47,958 bases of DNA from CAZHZT01 sp964537285 (GTDB taxonomy: Bacteria; Bacteroidota; Bacteroidia; Chitinophagales; Saprospiraceae), in NCBI GenBank assembly GCA_964537285.1, contig CAZHZT010000034.1, forward strand, positions 1-47,958, read 5' to 3'. Below, piece after piece: positions 31,339 through 40,114 of the stretch. Under the pieces are notes generated by a model. That model ran no database searches. It was not told the DNA's origin and worked only from the letters and a program-made list of their open reading frames with translations. Each line of letters opens with the position of its first letter. The stretch's first letter is position 1. The translations under genes were made by a program, and so were the position numbers.

Positions 31339-33189
31339 ATGAAAAAAATGTCCATACGATCAAAAGTAATAGCTTCTGCTGTTTGCTTGGTTTCTTTTAT
31401 CATCCTACTCCCTGCTTTTCAATTGGACCGAGAGGAAAACCAGATCGATAAACTAATCCTCAAAAATTTTCACCTTTTTGTGGAATCCGCAGAAAACTTT
31501 GTAAAGGTAAGCGAGGCGTTTGAGCGAAAGGAAATCACAACGAAGCAACTACAGGAAGAATTAGAGAAAGTGCGTGTAGCTTATAAAAAACCAGCTTTCA
31601 TTCTAAATTATTATTACCCAACTTATATTGAAGAGCACTTGAACGGTGCCCCTTTATATCATGCTGAAAAATATGGAACACACTCTCTGGTAAAGCCCCC
31701 TCAGGGTTTACAGGTTCTGCACGAATTGGTTTTTTCTGAGGAAGCCCCGCAAAAACGACCAGAGATATCTATTTTATGCAGAGACTTTCTAAATAAAGTA
31801 TGGCAGATACGCCCTGAGCTCCAAACTCGCACCTACCCGTTTCCCGATTTGTTGGAGGCTATGCGGATGGAACTCATCCGAACCTTTTCAATGTCCCTTG
31901 GCGGATTTGATACCCCGGGTAATTCACAAGCGTGCATTCCTGAAACCATTTCAGCTTTTTCGAGTATGCTTTCCATTCTGGAAACCCAAAGTGCTGAAGA
32001 ATTCAGTGATTTAAAAGACCTCTTCAAAAATGCTATCCAACAACTTGATTCCGAGCAGGATATCAACCAATTTGACCATCTGCTTTTTTACAAAAAATTT
32101 ATTAGCCCACTTTATTCAAAGATCACCAAATACCAAAAGGAGAAGGGCATCCCTGCCAAAACCCAGTTTCCTACAGGGCGAAACCTGGAAAGCGAACAAA
32201 TTTTCGGAACTAATTTCCTCAATCCCTATTTTTATAGCGACCTACAGAAAAAAGAGGATTCTCAAAAACTAAAGGAACTTGGCGAAACCTTATTCTATGA
32301 TAAAAAGTTAAGCGCAAATGGAGAAATGAGCTGCGGTACTTGCCATGAACCTAAATTGGGTTTTACTGACGGCCAACCCAAATCCGCAAGTAACATTGCC
32401 GGACAAACGGTCATGCGGAATGCCCCTACATTGATTAATGCCGTTTTTGCAGATCGCTATTTCTACGACATGCGCGCGTTCTCCTTGGAGCAACAAGCCG
32501 AACACGTTATTTTTAACCATGCTGAGTTTAATACTGAATACGAAGAAATACTTTCTAAACTAAATAAAAACTCTGATTATAAAAAAGCGTTTAAAAGCAT
32601 ATTTAGTCAACCGGATATTAACCGCAATCAATTTTCAAAAGCTCTGGCTTCGTATGTACTTTCCTTACAATCTTTTAATAGTCCTTTTGACCAATACGTC
32701 AGAGGGGAATCGAATGAGTTATCCGAAGCAGCAAAGCGAGGATTTAACCTTTTCATGGGCAAAGGGGCTTGTGGGACTTGTCACTTCCCGCCTCTTTTTT
32801 CGGGCTTGATGCCTCCTTATTTTTCCAAAAATGAAAGTGAAATCCTGGGTGTTCTTGAATCTCCCCATCAATTGAGAAAACGGGTTGATGAAGATCCTGG
32901 CCGTCAAGCCAATGGTATTCAACATGAAAATGTATGGATTTACGAAAAATCTTTTAAAACACCAACTATTCGAAATATTGAACGTACGGGCCCTTATTTC
33001 CATAATGGTGCGTATTCAACTCTGGAGTTAGTGGTCGATTTCTATAATCATGGTGGAGGGGCAGGTATAGGTTTGGAAGTAAATAATCAAACGCTCTCAC
33101 CGGATCATCTGGAACTTTCAAAGCAAGAAAAAGCTGATTTGATAGCATTTATGAAGTCCTTAACGGAATCTCTACCTGATGCCAACTAA
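31339..33189 (+). CDS. Exported imelysin-like/MauG di-haem cytochrome c peroxidase fusion
   Basis: This 616-residue protein has an N-terminal hydrophobic signal or anchor (VIASAVCLVSFIILLPAF), a helical domain of about 270 residues, and a MauG/CcpA-type domain with two CxxCH haem motifs, CGTCHE near residue 331 and CGTCHF near residue 477. The helical part resembles imelysin-like domains, with GLQVLHELVFSE in the place of their GxxxxE motif; this assignment is tentative. Such proteins work in the periplasm, in peroxide reduction or in oxidation of a partner. The final FHNGAYSTLELVVDFYNHGGG stretch is typical of the MauG family. I chose ATG 31339 over a GTG eight codons upstream. A PhoX gene follows. 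Confidence 0.87.
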   Translation: MKKMSIRSKVIASAVCLVSFIILLPAFQLDREENQIDKLILKNFHLFVESAENFVKVSEAFERKEITTKQLQEELEKVRVAYKKPAFILNYYYPTYIEEHLNGAPLYHAEKYGTHSLVKPPQGLQVLHELVFSEEAPQKRPEISILCRDFLNKVWQIRPELQTRTYPFPDLLEAMRMELIRTFSMSLGGFDTPGNSQACIPETISAFSSMLSILETQSAEEFSDLKDLFKNAIQQLDSEQDINQFDHLLFYKKFISPLYSKITKYQKEKGIPAKTQFPTGRNLESEQIFGTNFLNPYFYSDLQKKEDSQKLKELGETLFYDKKLSANGEMSCGTCHEPKLGFTDGQPKSASNIAGQTVMRNAPTLINAVFADRYFYDMRAFSLEQQAEHVIFNHAEFNTEYEEILSKLNKNSDYKKAFKSIFSQPDINRNQFSKALASYVLSLQSFNSPFDQYVRGESNELSEAAKRGFNLFMGKGACGTCHFPPLFSGLMPPYFSKNESEILGVLESPHQLRKRVDEDPGRQANGIQHENVWIYEKSFKTPTIRNIERTGPYFHNGAYSTLELVVDFYNHGGGAGIGLEVNNQTLSPDHLELSKQEKADLIAFMKSLTESLPDAN

Positions 33190-33200
33190 TATCTTTTAAA

Positions 33201-33234
33201 CATGAGTCATCCCGAAAATTCGGGATGACTCATG
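33201..33234. terminator. Family C hairpin downstream of the MauG gene
   Basis: Arms CATGAGTCATCCCGAA and its complement (33201-33216, 33219-33234) pair perfectly around AA, 12 bp past the stop. The outer 12 bp are identical to the hairpin at 6301-6334, so this is a dispersed hairpin repeat that probably serves as terminator. Confidence 0.75.
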
Positions 33235-33330
33235 TGAATCCCCCCTCCTGAATTAATCCACACTTAACATACAAATAATAGTTACTCTATACTTTTAAGC
33301 GTCATTTAAGCACACTAACCTAAACTTTTT

Positions 33331-36300
33331 ATGAAACTAAGATTTACTTTGTTTTGCATAGCCCTTGCTCTATGCTTTAGTCACTTGTCATTTGGACAAA
33401 CCCAAACGGTACAAGTGCAAATTGCCAGTTCTTCTGATGATGCTGAAGAACGTGGCCTTAATGGAAATTCACCTGGAATCATGGATCTGGGCAGCTCTGA
33501 TATTGAGTTGGTAAGAGATGGTAATGATGGTGATCAATTTGTAGGCTTACGTTTTGAAAGCCTTCCTGTTCCCAAAGGAGCAATTGTAACCAATGCATAC
33601 ATCCAATTTACTGTTGATGAAGACGATGACATACCAGGAACCGTTTTCATTCAAGTAGAAGATGCAGACAATCCGGTTACCTTTAATGGAACGACTGGAA
33701 ATATTTCTTCTCGCCCTGTAGTAAATGATACCGTTTCATGGTCCAACATTCCTGTTTGGAGTACTGTTGGTGAAGCCGGTGAAGATCAACGCACACCAGA
33801 TCTTTCTGGTCTTGTACAAAGCACTATTGATCGTGGCGGTTGGACAGAAGGCAACGCGATTAGCTTTATTATTACAGGTACCGGAGAGCGCGTAGCTGAA
33901 TCCTATGACGGAGTAGCTGCTTCTGCTGCCGTTTTGGTTGTTGAGTTTATTCCATTAGTAACAGAAACTTTTACAATCAATAGTTCTGATAACGATGTGG
34001 AAATTGATGTTTTGAATGGTTCTATTTATTCTAACAGTTCAGATTTAGAACTAACTGCGGATGGTGCCTCTATCCAGGTGATAGCATTAAGATACGACGA
34101 GGTTGGTATTCCAGCGGGTTCAATTATTGCAGATGCTCACGTGCAGTTCACTACAGATGAAGCAGATTCAGGAGGAGATGTTGATGTACTAATACTTTTT
34201 GAAAATACCGGAAACTCTGAACCAATTTCTCCTGCCAACAATCCGGTTGATCGTGAATACCTGGATGCGCTGCCTGTTTTCTGGGATAATTTACCAGATT
34301 GGCCAACTGTAGACGAAGCAGGAGCTGCTCAACAAACACCAAACCTTGCTGCTCCGCTTCAGGAACTTGTAAACGGCGCTGAGTGGGTTACCGGTAATGC
34401 TTTATTGATTGGGATGCTAGATCCGGTAGTATTAAGTATTCCAGGTTATACAGGAAATACATCGACTCGTGTAGGTCGTTCTTATGATAATAACCCTGCA
34501 AAGGCACCAAAATTAGTAGTTTCTTATTATCCCCCAGCAGTTTATCAGGCAGGTAACTTCCCAATTTCTGCAGCTTCTTCCTGGTTGTATGAAGACTCTG
34601 GAACGGATCTTCATGCTGAAGATTGGACATCATTAAATTATGATGACTCTAACTGGTCATTTGGTGATGGTATTTTAGGATATGGAAACGGAAATGAAAC
34701 TACTCTGTTAGATTTCGGTCCTGATGCTGATAATAAATTCACAACGACTTACTTGCGCCACGAATTTAATGTAGACAATGCTGCTCAATATGACTCACTT
34801 ATCTTCAATACCCTTGCGGATGATGGTGTCGTTGTTTATGTTAATGGTGTTGAAGCATATAGAATGAATATGCCTGCAGGTGCAGTAGATTATAATACAC
34901 TAGCTACTTCAGCAGTTGGTGGTAGTGACGAAACTACTTATTTCGAAACACGCACAGGAAACCTTCTTCAGGATGGTTTGAATGTTATTGCTGTAGAATT
35001 ACACCAGGCAAGCTTAACAAGCTCTGACTTGAGCTTCGACTTGGAAGTAGGATTCAAATTTCCTCCGCTTCAGCCTACGCCATTCCCGCTTGAAAAAGAA
35101 TCTGCCTGGCACTATTTGGATAACGGAACAAGCCTGGATGCTGTAACCTGGCAAGATGAAACTTATGCTGAAGAAGATGATCAATGGGATTGGGGGCATG
35201 GTATCCTTGGTTACGGCGATCCGGTAAATACATTAATTTCTTTTGGTCCAGACCCAAATAACAAGTATGTAACGACTTATTTCCGTAAGGAAATCATGGT
35301 TGACCTTGCTACACTTCCGGATTCTATTGAACTAGGCTTACTTCGCGATGATGGAGCAATTGTTTATATCAATGGTATTGAAGTACGTAGAGATAACCTT
35401 CCTGCTTCTGGTGTTGACTACTTGACTACAGCCGTTCAAACGATCAGCGGATCTGCGGAAGATACTTATTTCACATCTAAGCTTTATAAAGCTGATTTTG
35501 TTGAAGGTGTAAATACCATTGCCGTACAAGTGCACAACCGTGATGTATTCAGTTCTGACCTTGCCTTTGATTTATACCTGAAGAAAGCGCCAACCACAAA
35601 TCCACAGGCACTAGGTTGTTCTGATGGAAATGAAGATCACATCGCTTGTTTCACATCAATTGCACCAACTGCACAAACGCCAAATGTACTTATTCCTACC
35701 TCATCACACCGTTTCCAGCAAATTCACAAGCAAGGCTCTAATTACTCTATCGGAGGCGGTACAGTTCCTGGCAACCATGACTTTACAGCTTATGTTGGTC
35801 TTGATGGTAGCAGTGAAACAGGTTATTTATCTATTAACCACGAGAACACTCCTGGTGGTGTTTCTATGCTTGGCCTGCACTTTGATCATTCTACAAACCT
35901 TTGGGTTGTTGATTCATCTCAAGCAGTAGATTTCTACAACGATGATTTAGTAACTACTACGCGTAATTGCTCTGGCGGTATTACGCCTTGGGGTACCGTA
36001 ATCACCGCGGAAGAAACGCTTAATGGAGGAGATGTTAATGGTGATGGTTATCAGGATGTTGGGTGGTTAGTAGAAATTGATCCTGTAACAGCAAAAGTAA
36101 AAGAATACGGAAATGGTATTCAGGAAAAACTTTGGGCTATTGGACGGGTTTCACACGAAAATTGTGTCGTCCTTGATGATGAAATCACCCTTTTTGGTGG
36201 AGAAGATGGTGGTTCCAGCGCCGTATTTAAATTTATCGCAGATAATCCACAAGACCTTACTTCAGGGAAATTATATGCATTACAACTCAATGATCCTATT

Positions 36301-37455
36301 GTTGGTGGCGAACCTAGCGGATCAACAGGAAATTGGATTGAAATTCCAAACACCACACAAGCTGATCGAAACAATACTCGTGCTCTTGCGATCTCTTTAG
36401 GGGCTACTAACTTTAATGGTGTAGAGGACGTTGAAGTTCATCCATTTACCGGACAGGTCTACTTCACTTCAAAAGGTAATGGCCGCGTTTACCGCTTCAC
36501 AAATCAGGATACTGCTGTTACAGAATTTGAAACTTTTGTTGGTGGTCAATCTTATGTATTGAACACAGAAGAAGGCGTATTCACTGAACCTTGGGGCGGT
36601 GGAAATGATAACCTTGCCTTTGATGACCTTGGCAACCTTTGGGTTCTACAAGATGGTGGTAACAATTATGTATGGTTAGTTCGTCCGGATCATACTCAAG
36701 ACGAGCCAAAGATTGAATTGTTTGCTTCCATGCCAATCGGTTCTGAGCCATGTGGTTTGACGTTTACACCTGACCATAAATTCGGTTTCTTATCTGTTCA
36801 GCACCCAAGTGGAGGTAATACCAATCAAATTGATGCAACAGGTCAGCAGGTAGCCTTTAATGCTTCTGCCACAATGATCATCTCTCGTGGTGAGAATTTA
36901 GGATCACAAGCTCCGGTTACAGCCTTCACATCGGATGTCCAAACGGTATTCGTTGGCGAATCCGTTACTTTCTTTGACCTTAGTTCTAATGTGCCAACAA
37001 GCTGGGCTTGGGCTTTTGAAGGTGGAACTCCAGCTACTTCTACCGATGAAATGCCTACAGTTACTTACAACCAAGTTGGAACATATAACGTATCTCTTCA
37101 AACGGCCAATGATGCCGGAAATGGTACGATGGAAGAGAAAACTGATTACATTGAAGTTGTCCAAATTACTTCTACTGAAGAATTGGATGTGAAAAACAGC
37201 CTTGCCATCTTCCCTAATCCAACGAGTGGAAAAGTAAGTATTAAAATGAACCTGAATGGTGGCGAAGAAGTTCATTTCGAATTGCTTGATATCACAGGAC
37301 GCAGATTGGGCTACCTGGGTAATGCTGTTGGCGTCAGCGGTACCGATATCTGGGCTTTTGACATCAGCGAATTAGTGCCAAACGACCAAACGGTAGTTTT
37401 CAAAATTACTGTCGATGGCCAAACAATCACGAAATTGGTAAAAGTTAGTAGATAA
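33331..37455 (+). CDS. PhoX-type phosphatase, multidomain, T9SS-exported
   Basis: This 1374-residue protein has a signal peptide (MKLRFTLFCIALALCFSHLS) and a chain of domains. Residues about 26-395 hold two carbohydrate-binding-like beta domains (IDLGSSDIELVRDG-type start, VGLRFE, APKLVVSY end). Residues about 405-755 hold two jelly-roll domains sharing LGYG, FGPD, TTYLR/TTYFRKE, VVYVNGVE and NVIAVE. Residues about 770-1185 are a PhoX (DUF839) propeller with INHENTPGG, GGITPWGTVITAEE and FGGEDGG, whose Glu residues fit metal ligands. A PKD domain and a type A sorting domain (IFPNPTSGKVSI to the end) follow. PhoX enzymes release phosphate outside the cell using Fe/Ca. Substrate specificity is not visible. 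Confidence 0.9.
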   Translation: MKLRFTLFCIALALCFSHLSFGQTQTVQVQIASSSDDAEERGLNGNSPGIMDLGSSDIELVRDGNDGDQFVGLRFESLPVPKGAIVTNAYIQFTVDEDDDIPGTVFIQVEDADNPVTFNGTTGNISSRPVVNDTVSWSNIPVWSTVGEAGEDQRTPDLSGLVQSTIDRGGWTEGNAISFIITGTGERVAESYDGVAASAAVLVVEFIPLVTETFTINSSDNDVEIDVLNGSIYSNSSDLELTADGASIQVIALRYDEVGIPAGSIIADAHVQFTTDEADSGGDVDVLILFENTGNSEPISPANNPVDREYLDALPVFWDNLPDWPTVDEAGAAQQTPNLAAPLQELVNGAEWVTGNALLIGMLDPVVLSIPGYTGNTSTRVGRSYDNNPAKAPKLVVSYYPPAVYQAGNFPISAASSWLYEDSGTDLHAEDWTSLNYDDSNWSFGDGILGYGNGNETTLLDFGPDADNKFTTTYLRHEFNVDNAAQYDSLIFNTLADDGVVVYVNGVEAYRMNMPAGAVDYNTLATSAVGGSDETTYFETRTGNLLQDGLNVIAVELHQASLTSSDLSFDLEVGFKFPPLQPTPFPLEKESAWHYLDNGTSLDAVTWQDETYAEEDDQWDWGHGILGYGDPVNTLISFGPDPNNKYVTTYFRKEIMVDLATLPDSIELGLLRDDGAIVYINGIEVRRDNLPASGVDYLTTAVQTISGSAEDTYFTSKLYKADFVEGVNTIAVQVHNRDVFSSDLAFDLYLKKAPTTNPQALGCSDGNEDHIACFTSIAPTAQTPNVLIPTSSHRFQQIHKQGSNYSIGGGTVPGNHDFTAYVGLDGSSETGYLSINHENTPGGVSMLGLHFDHSTNLWVVDSSQAVDFYNDDLVTTTRNCSGGITPWGTVITAEETLNGGDVNGDGYQDVGWLVEIDPVTAKVKEYGNGIQEKLWAIGRVSHENCVVLDDEITLFGGEDGGSSAVFKFIADNPQDLTSGKLYALQLNDPIVGGEPSGSTGNWIEIPNTTQADRNNTRALAISLGATNFNGVEDVEVHPFTGQVYFTSKGNGRVYRFTNQDTAVTEFETFVGGQSYVLNTEEGVFTEPWGGGNDNLAFDDLGNLWVLQDGGNNYVWLVRPDHTQDEPKIELFASMPIGSEPCGLTFTPDHKFGFLSVQHPSGGNTNQIDATGQQVAFNASATMIISRGENLGSQAPVTAFTSDVQTVFVGESVTFFDLSSNVPTSWAWAFEGGTPATSTDEMPTVTYNQVGTYNVSLQTANDAGNGTMEEKTDYIEVVQITSTEELDVKNSLAIFPNPTSGKVSIKMNLNGGEEVHFELLDITGRRLGYLGNAVGVSGTDIWAFDISELVPNDQTVVFKITVDGQTITKLVKVSR

Positions 37456-37456
37456 A

Positions 37457-37485
37457 ATATTTACTTGCCAAGGGCAAGTAAATAT
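37457..37485. terminator. 13-bp hairpin after the PhoX gene
   Basis: ATATTTACTTGCC and its complement (37457-37469, 37473-37485) pair perfectly around AAG, directly after the stop codon. The centre TTGCCAAGGGCAA resembles CTGCCAAGGGCA in the family B flank. Confidence 0.65.
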
Positions 37486-37490
37486 CTGAT

Positions 37491-37553
37491 TTGAAAAGAT
37501 GCCTGTTTTTTGACTTTTTCTTCGAAAAAGTCAAAAAACAGGCATCTTTTCAA
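37491..37553. repeat. 30-bp perfect hairpin with TTC loop
   Basis: Arms 37491-37520 and 37524-37553 pair perfectly. The apex reads CTTTTTC-TTC-GAAAAAG, as in the family B cores, but the lower stem (AAAAGATGCCTG) is different. It follows the hairpin at 37457 and could back up termination of the PhoX gene. Confidence 0.8.
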
Positions 37554-37622
37554 TAAAAATTTTCTTTTCGGAAAAGCTCCTAAGGGATCAGGAAAATAAT
37601 ACCCTACCCATTTTACTTGTCC

Positions 37623-37724
37623 TTTTTTCCTCAGGCTGTGTTGGAAAGCCTCGCCGTACCTTTGGGTCCCGAAGGCATTCGGGACAAGTTATGCCTACGT
37701 TTTCCGCCTAGCCTGAGAAAAAAA
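37623..37724. repeat. Structured segment with inverted ends next to the 53-bp repeat
   Basis: TTTTTTCCTCAGGCT at 37623-37637 pairs with AGCCTGAGAAAAAA at 37710-37723, apart from one bulged base. Inside lies GTCCCGAA-GGCA-TTCGGGAC (37666-37685), a perfect 8-bp hairpin, plus a GC-rich stretch. This could be a small structured RNA or a palindromic repeat. It runs straight into the family E copy at 37718. Confidence 0.6.
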
Positions 37725-37770
37725 TTACTTCGCAAAATTTGGGTAGCTTATTAATTGCCTAATCCCTAAA
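37718..37770. repeat. Family E 53-bp repeat, copy 2
   Basis: All 53 bases match 1-53. The copy overlaps the right end of the structured segment by the run of A, and stops about 60 bp before the LRR gene start. It differs from copy 1 directly after CCCTAAA. Confidence 0.85.
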
Positions 37771-37833
37771 CAAAATTTTTAGGAGGAAACTACAATTAAT
37801 TGTTCAGATAGCTTATTATTATTTATAGTTCTT

Positions 37834-38733
37834 ATGCGGTATTTCTCTCTAATACTTTCCTTGTTGTTCTGCCATACAGGTTTTGCTCAATATGCCAATC
37901 AAGACATTCCGGTTTTCGACAATATCCAGGCAGCTTTACAGCAAAACCCCAATGCCCAGCAATTAAATCTTCGGGATCAACACATTTTTTCCCTGGATCC
38001 TCAGATTCGGGAACTGAAAAACCTTCAGTACCTTAGCCTCATGCGCAATAATTTCGAAGTTTGGGATCCCAATATTTTTGAGCTCTCGAACCTTAAGGTG
38101 ATTAATTTATTTGGAAACCAACTTAAAGAAATACCCACTGAGATTCAGAACCTAAGCGCCCTGATCCGTTTAGATTTAACCAAAAATAAGATTAAAAAAA
38201 TCCCTAAGGAATTCGGAAAATTAAAAGAGCTTGCTTACCTCCATATTTCTTCAAATGACCTTGTATCTATTCCCGAAGAAATTGCTCAATGCAAATCGTT
38301 AATCGCTCTGGAATTTCAAAACAATTCTCTTAGTATTCTACCCCAAAATATTTGGAAACTTAAGAAGCTTGTAAGGCTTAATGTTGGATTTAACCAACTT
38401 CGGGTCTTCGAACCCAGCTGGGCCAAACTAAAATCACTCAAAGAATTAAATCTGGAGTTCAATTACATTAAACGCCTACCAAATGAAATTGGCCAGTTCA
38501 ATCAATTAGAAACTTTAATTCTTACCAATAACCAATTGGAAAGCCTGCCAGATGCGATCACCAATCTTCACTCTTTACAACTTCTGGTCCTCGCCGATAA
38601 TCAGCTGTCAGAATTACCTCGGGACTTATCCGGCTGGTCCAATCTTCGCACTTTGGTTTTAAAAGGAAACCCTCTAAAAGATGGTGAATTGAAACGAATT
38701 AAAGCAGCTTTACCTGACTGCTCGTTTTTTTGA
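37834..38733 (+). CDS. Exported leucine-rich-repeat protein
   Basis: This 299-residue protein has a signal peptide (MRYFSLILSLLFCHTGFAQ) and about ten leucine-rich repeats from residue 40 to the end, with the 23-residue consensus LxxLxxLxLxxNxLxxIPxEI. Examples are LIRLDLTKNKIKKIPKEF and LETLILTNNQLESLPDAI. The last repeat ends with GNPLKDGEL-KRIKAALPDC, a usual cap. LRR proteins bind other proteins; no catalytic domain or T9SS signal is visible, so it is probably periplasmic or surface-bound by other means. It is a single gene bounded by repeats upstream. Confidence 0.88.
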   Translation: MRYFSLILSLLFCHTGFAQYANQDIPVFDNIQAALQQNPNAQQLNLRDQHIFSLDPQIRELKNLQYLSLMRNNFEVWDPNIFELSNLKVINLFGNQLKEIPTEIQNLSALIRLDLTKNKIKKIPKEFGKLKELAYLHISSNDLVSIPEEIAQCKSLIALEFQNNSLSILPQNIWKLKKLVRLNVGFNQLRVFEPSWAKLKSLKELNLEFNYIKRLPNEIGQFNQLETLILTNNQLESLPDAITNLHSLQLLVLADNQLSELPRDLSGWSNLRTLVLKGNPLKDGELKRIKAALPDCSFF

Positions 38734-38936
38734 TTTCCCCACCACGTCAATTACTTAAGTACTGTGCCATTTTGCTTGTTTATTGTCAAATCATTTTTTA
38801 CTTTTTTTTGCAAGCAAAATCAATTTTTACTTGTAAAACACGTAATCAATTTTATAAATTGCTTATGCTGCAATTATTCAGAGGTAATAACTGTACAGAC
38901 TTGAGAAATATGAGTGATCCTTGAATCTCCTCTTCT
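38734..38936. other. Gap between convergent LRR and TolB-like genes
   Basis: The 203 bp are A/T-rich. Apart from a short open frame from 38730 with no family likeness, I see no gene. There is no long palindrome, which is unusual for gaps of this size in this window. Confidence 0.5.
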
Positions 38937-39803
38937 TTACTTAATATACTGCACCCTGGGATCCCCATCAAACATACTGTGATCCGTTAAATTTTTAGAT
39001 TGCCCGGTAGGTAAATGATAGGCGTAAACTTCCCAGTTTCCATCTTTATTACTGCCGTAATAGATCGTTTTATCATCTCTGGACCAACGTGCAATCAATT
39101 CCAGCCCCTTCCCCTTGGTAAGGCGTTTCACCTCTTTGGTTTCAAGATCCATCAATGCAATATCCTGATTTCCCCCCTCATACCTACTGGTACTGAACAC
39201 TATGAATTTACCATCACCGGACACCTCTCCTCGTTCATCATTGGCTGGATGATTAGATAGGTTTTCTAATTCCTTAGTTTTTAGGTTAAAAAAGTAGATC
39301 TCATTATTGCCTTGATGATTACTTGTAAAAGTAATGACATCTTCTTTATTCGTCCAAGAAGCATAATTAGCCATCCCAGATATATCAACAGTAAGTTGTT
39401 CAGCCAGTGCTTCTTCATTTTCTTTTAGATATACCTCTCCGTTGCAATAAAACATTTGTCTTTTTGAAAAGGGATCATACAAAGCATTTTTATCACTTAG
39501 GGTACATTCCCCAGGTTGAGGAATCACCGTTTCCGTTCCCCTGCGCATGTCTAGTTTTATTCTTTGGAACTCATTCCCGACTTGCCTCAAAAAGGAGATT
39601 TCATGGTCATTTATCCAGACCGGCGCCCACTCTTCCAATGGAGAGTTCGTTACTTGCTTGATTATTACGCCAGTTGAATCCATCAAAAAAATATCAGAAT
39701 TGCCGTTTCGGGTAGAATTAAAAAGAATCTTTTCAGGTTCCGGGGTGTTTTGACAGCTTATTATAGTGATGCTCGCAAAAATAAGGGCATAAAAGAATTT
39801 CAT
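38937..39803 (-). CDS. TolB-like beta-propeller lipoprotein
   Basis: This 288-residue protein has a lipoprotein signal with Cys17 in TIISCQ and about five WD40-like (PD40) blades. Each blade has the shape I-x-F-x-S-x-R-x-G-N-x-D-I-F-x-M, seen in ILFNSTRNGNSDIFLMD, ITFTSNHQGNNEIYFF, IVFSTSRYEGGNQDIALMD and IYYGSNKDGNWEVYAY. Such propellers occur in TolB and in peptidase partners. Without a catalytic domain it is probably a binding protein anchored in a membrane. It is convergent with the LRR gene. A family A element lies directly upstream of its start (39821-39991), in the place of its promoter. Confidence 0.85.
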   Translation of the reverse strand: MKFFYALIFASITIISCQNTPEPEKILFNSTRNGNSDIFLMDSTGVIIKQVTNSPLEEWAPVWINDHEISFLRQVGNEFQRIKLDMRRGTETVIPQPGECTLSDKNALYDPFSKRQMFYCNGEVYLKENEEALAEQLTVDISGMANYASWTNKEDVITFTSNHQGNNEIYFFNLKTKELENLSNHPANDERGEVSGDGKFIVFSTSRYEGGNQDIALMDLETKEVKRLTKGKGLELIARWSRDDKTIYYGSNKDGNWEVYAYHLPTGQSKNLTDHSMFDGDPRVQYIK

Positions 39804-39820
39804 ATGTTGAGTTTAATAAC

Positions 39821-39991
39821 TGCCATTCTCGTTTTGGGAACCCCAAACCAAATTTACGCCGCTTCGCGACGATGTTTTCTTTTGAGGGAGAGCGGGAGGG
39901 CTATTTTGCTTCGCAAAATAGCCCTCCCGCTCTCCCTCTCAAAGGAATTTCGCGCCGTTGGCGCGTTTATTTTTCAAAGCGAGAATTGCTG
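39821..39991. mobile_element. Family A palindromic element, copy A2
   Basis: From left to right: end TGCCATTCTCG, tail, mini-hairpin CGCCGC-TTC-GCGACG, core stem of 26 bp (39884-39909 and 39913-39938, loop TTC), mini-hairpin CGCGCC-GTT-GGCGCG (39951-39965) and end GCGAGAATTGCTG. One half is of type A (as in copies at 30971 and 41892), the other of type B (as in 46449). Flanking 11-mers share 7 of 11 bases, which is not convincing as a target duplication. Confidence 0.85.
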
Positions 39992-40114
39992 TGGTTTTAG
40001 AAAATGTATGATAAATCGAACGGTAATTTAACTGAAAAATTGGAAACTTCAATTTTCTTGGAATTAGTACTCAGGAACATAAAACTTAATAAACATTTTG
40101 AAGGGTGCGTATGC

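Noticed and set aside
38730..38924. 64-residue open frame after the LRR gene
   Set aside because: It overlaps the LRR stop, has no family likeness and an A/T-driven composition rich in Phe, Ile and Lys.
39809..40002. Target duplication around family A copy at 39821
   Set aside because: The flanking 11-mers agree at only 7 of 11 positions in A/T-rich DNA, which is near chance.
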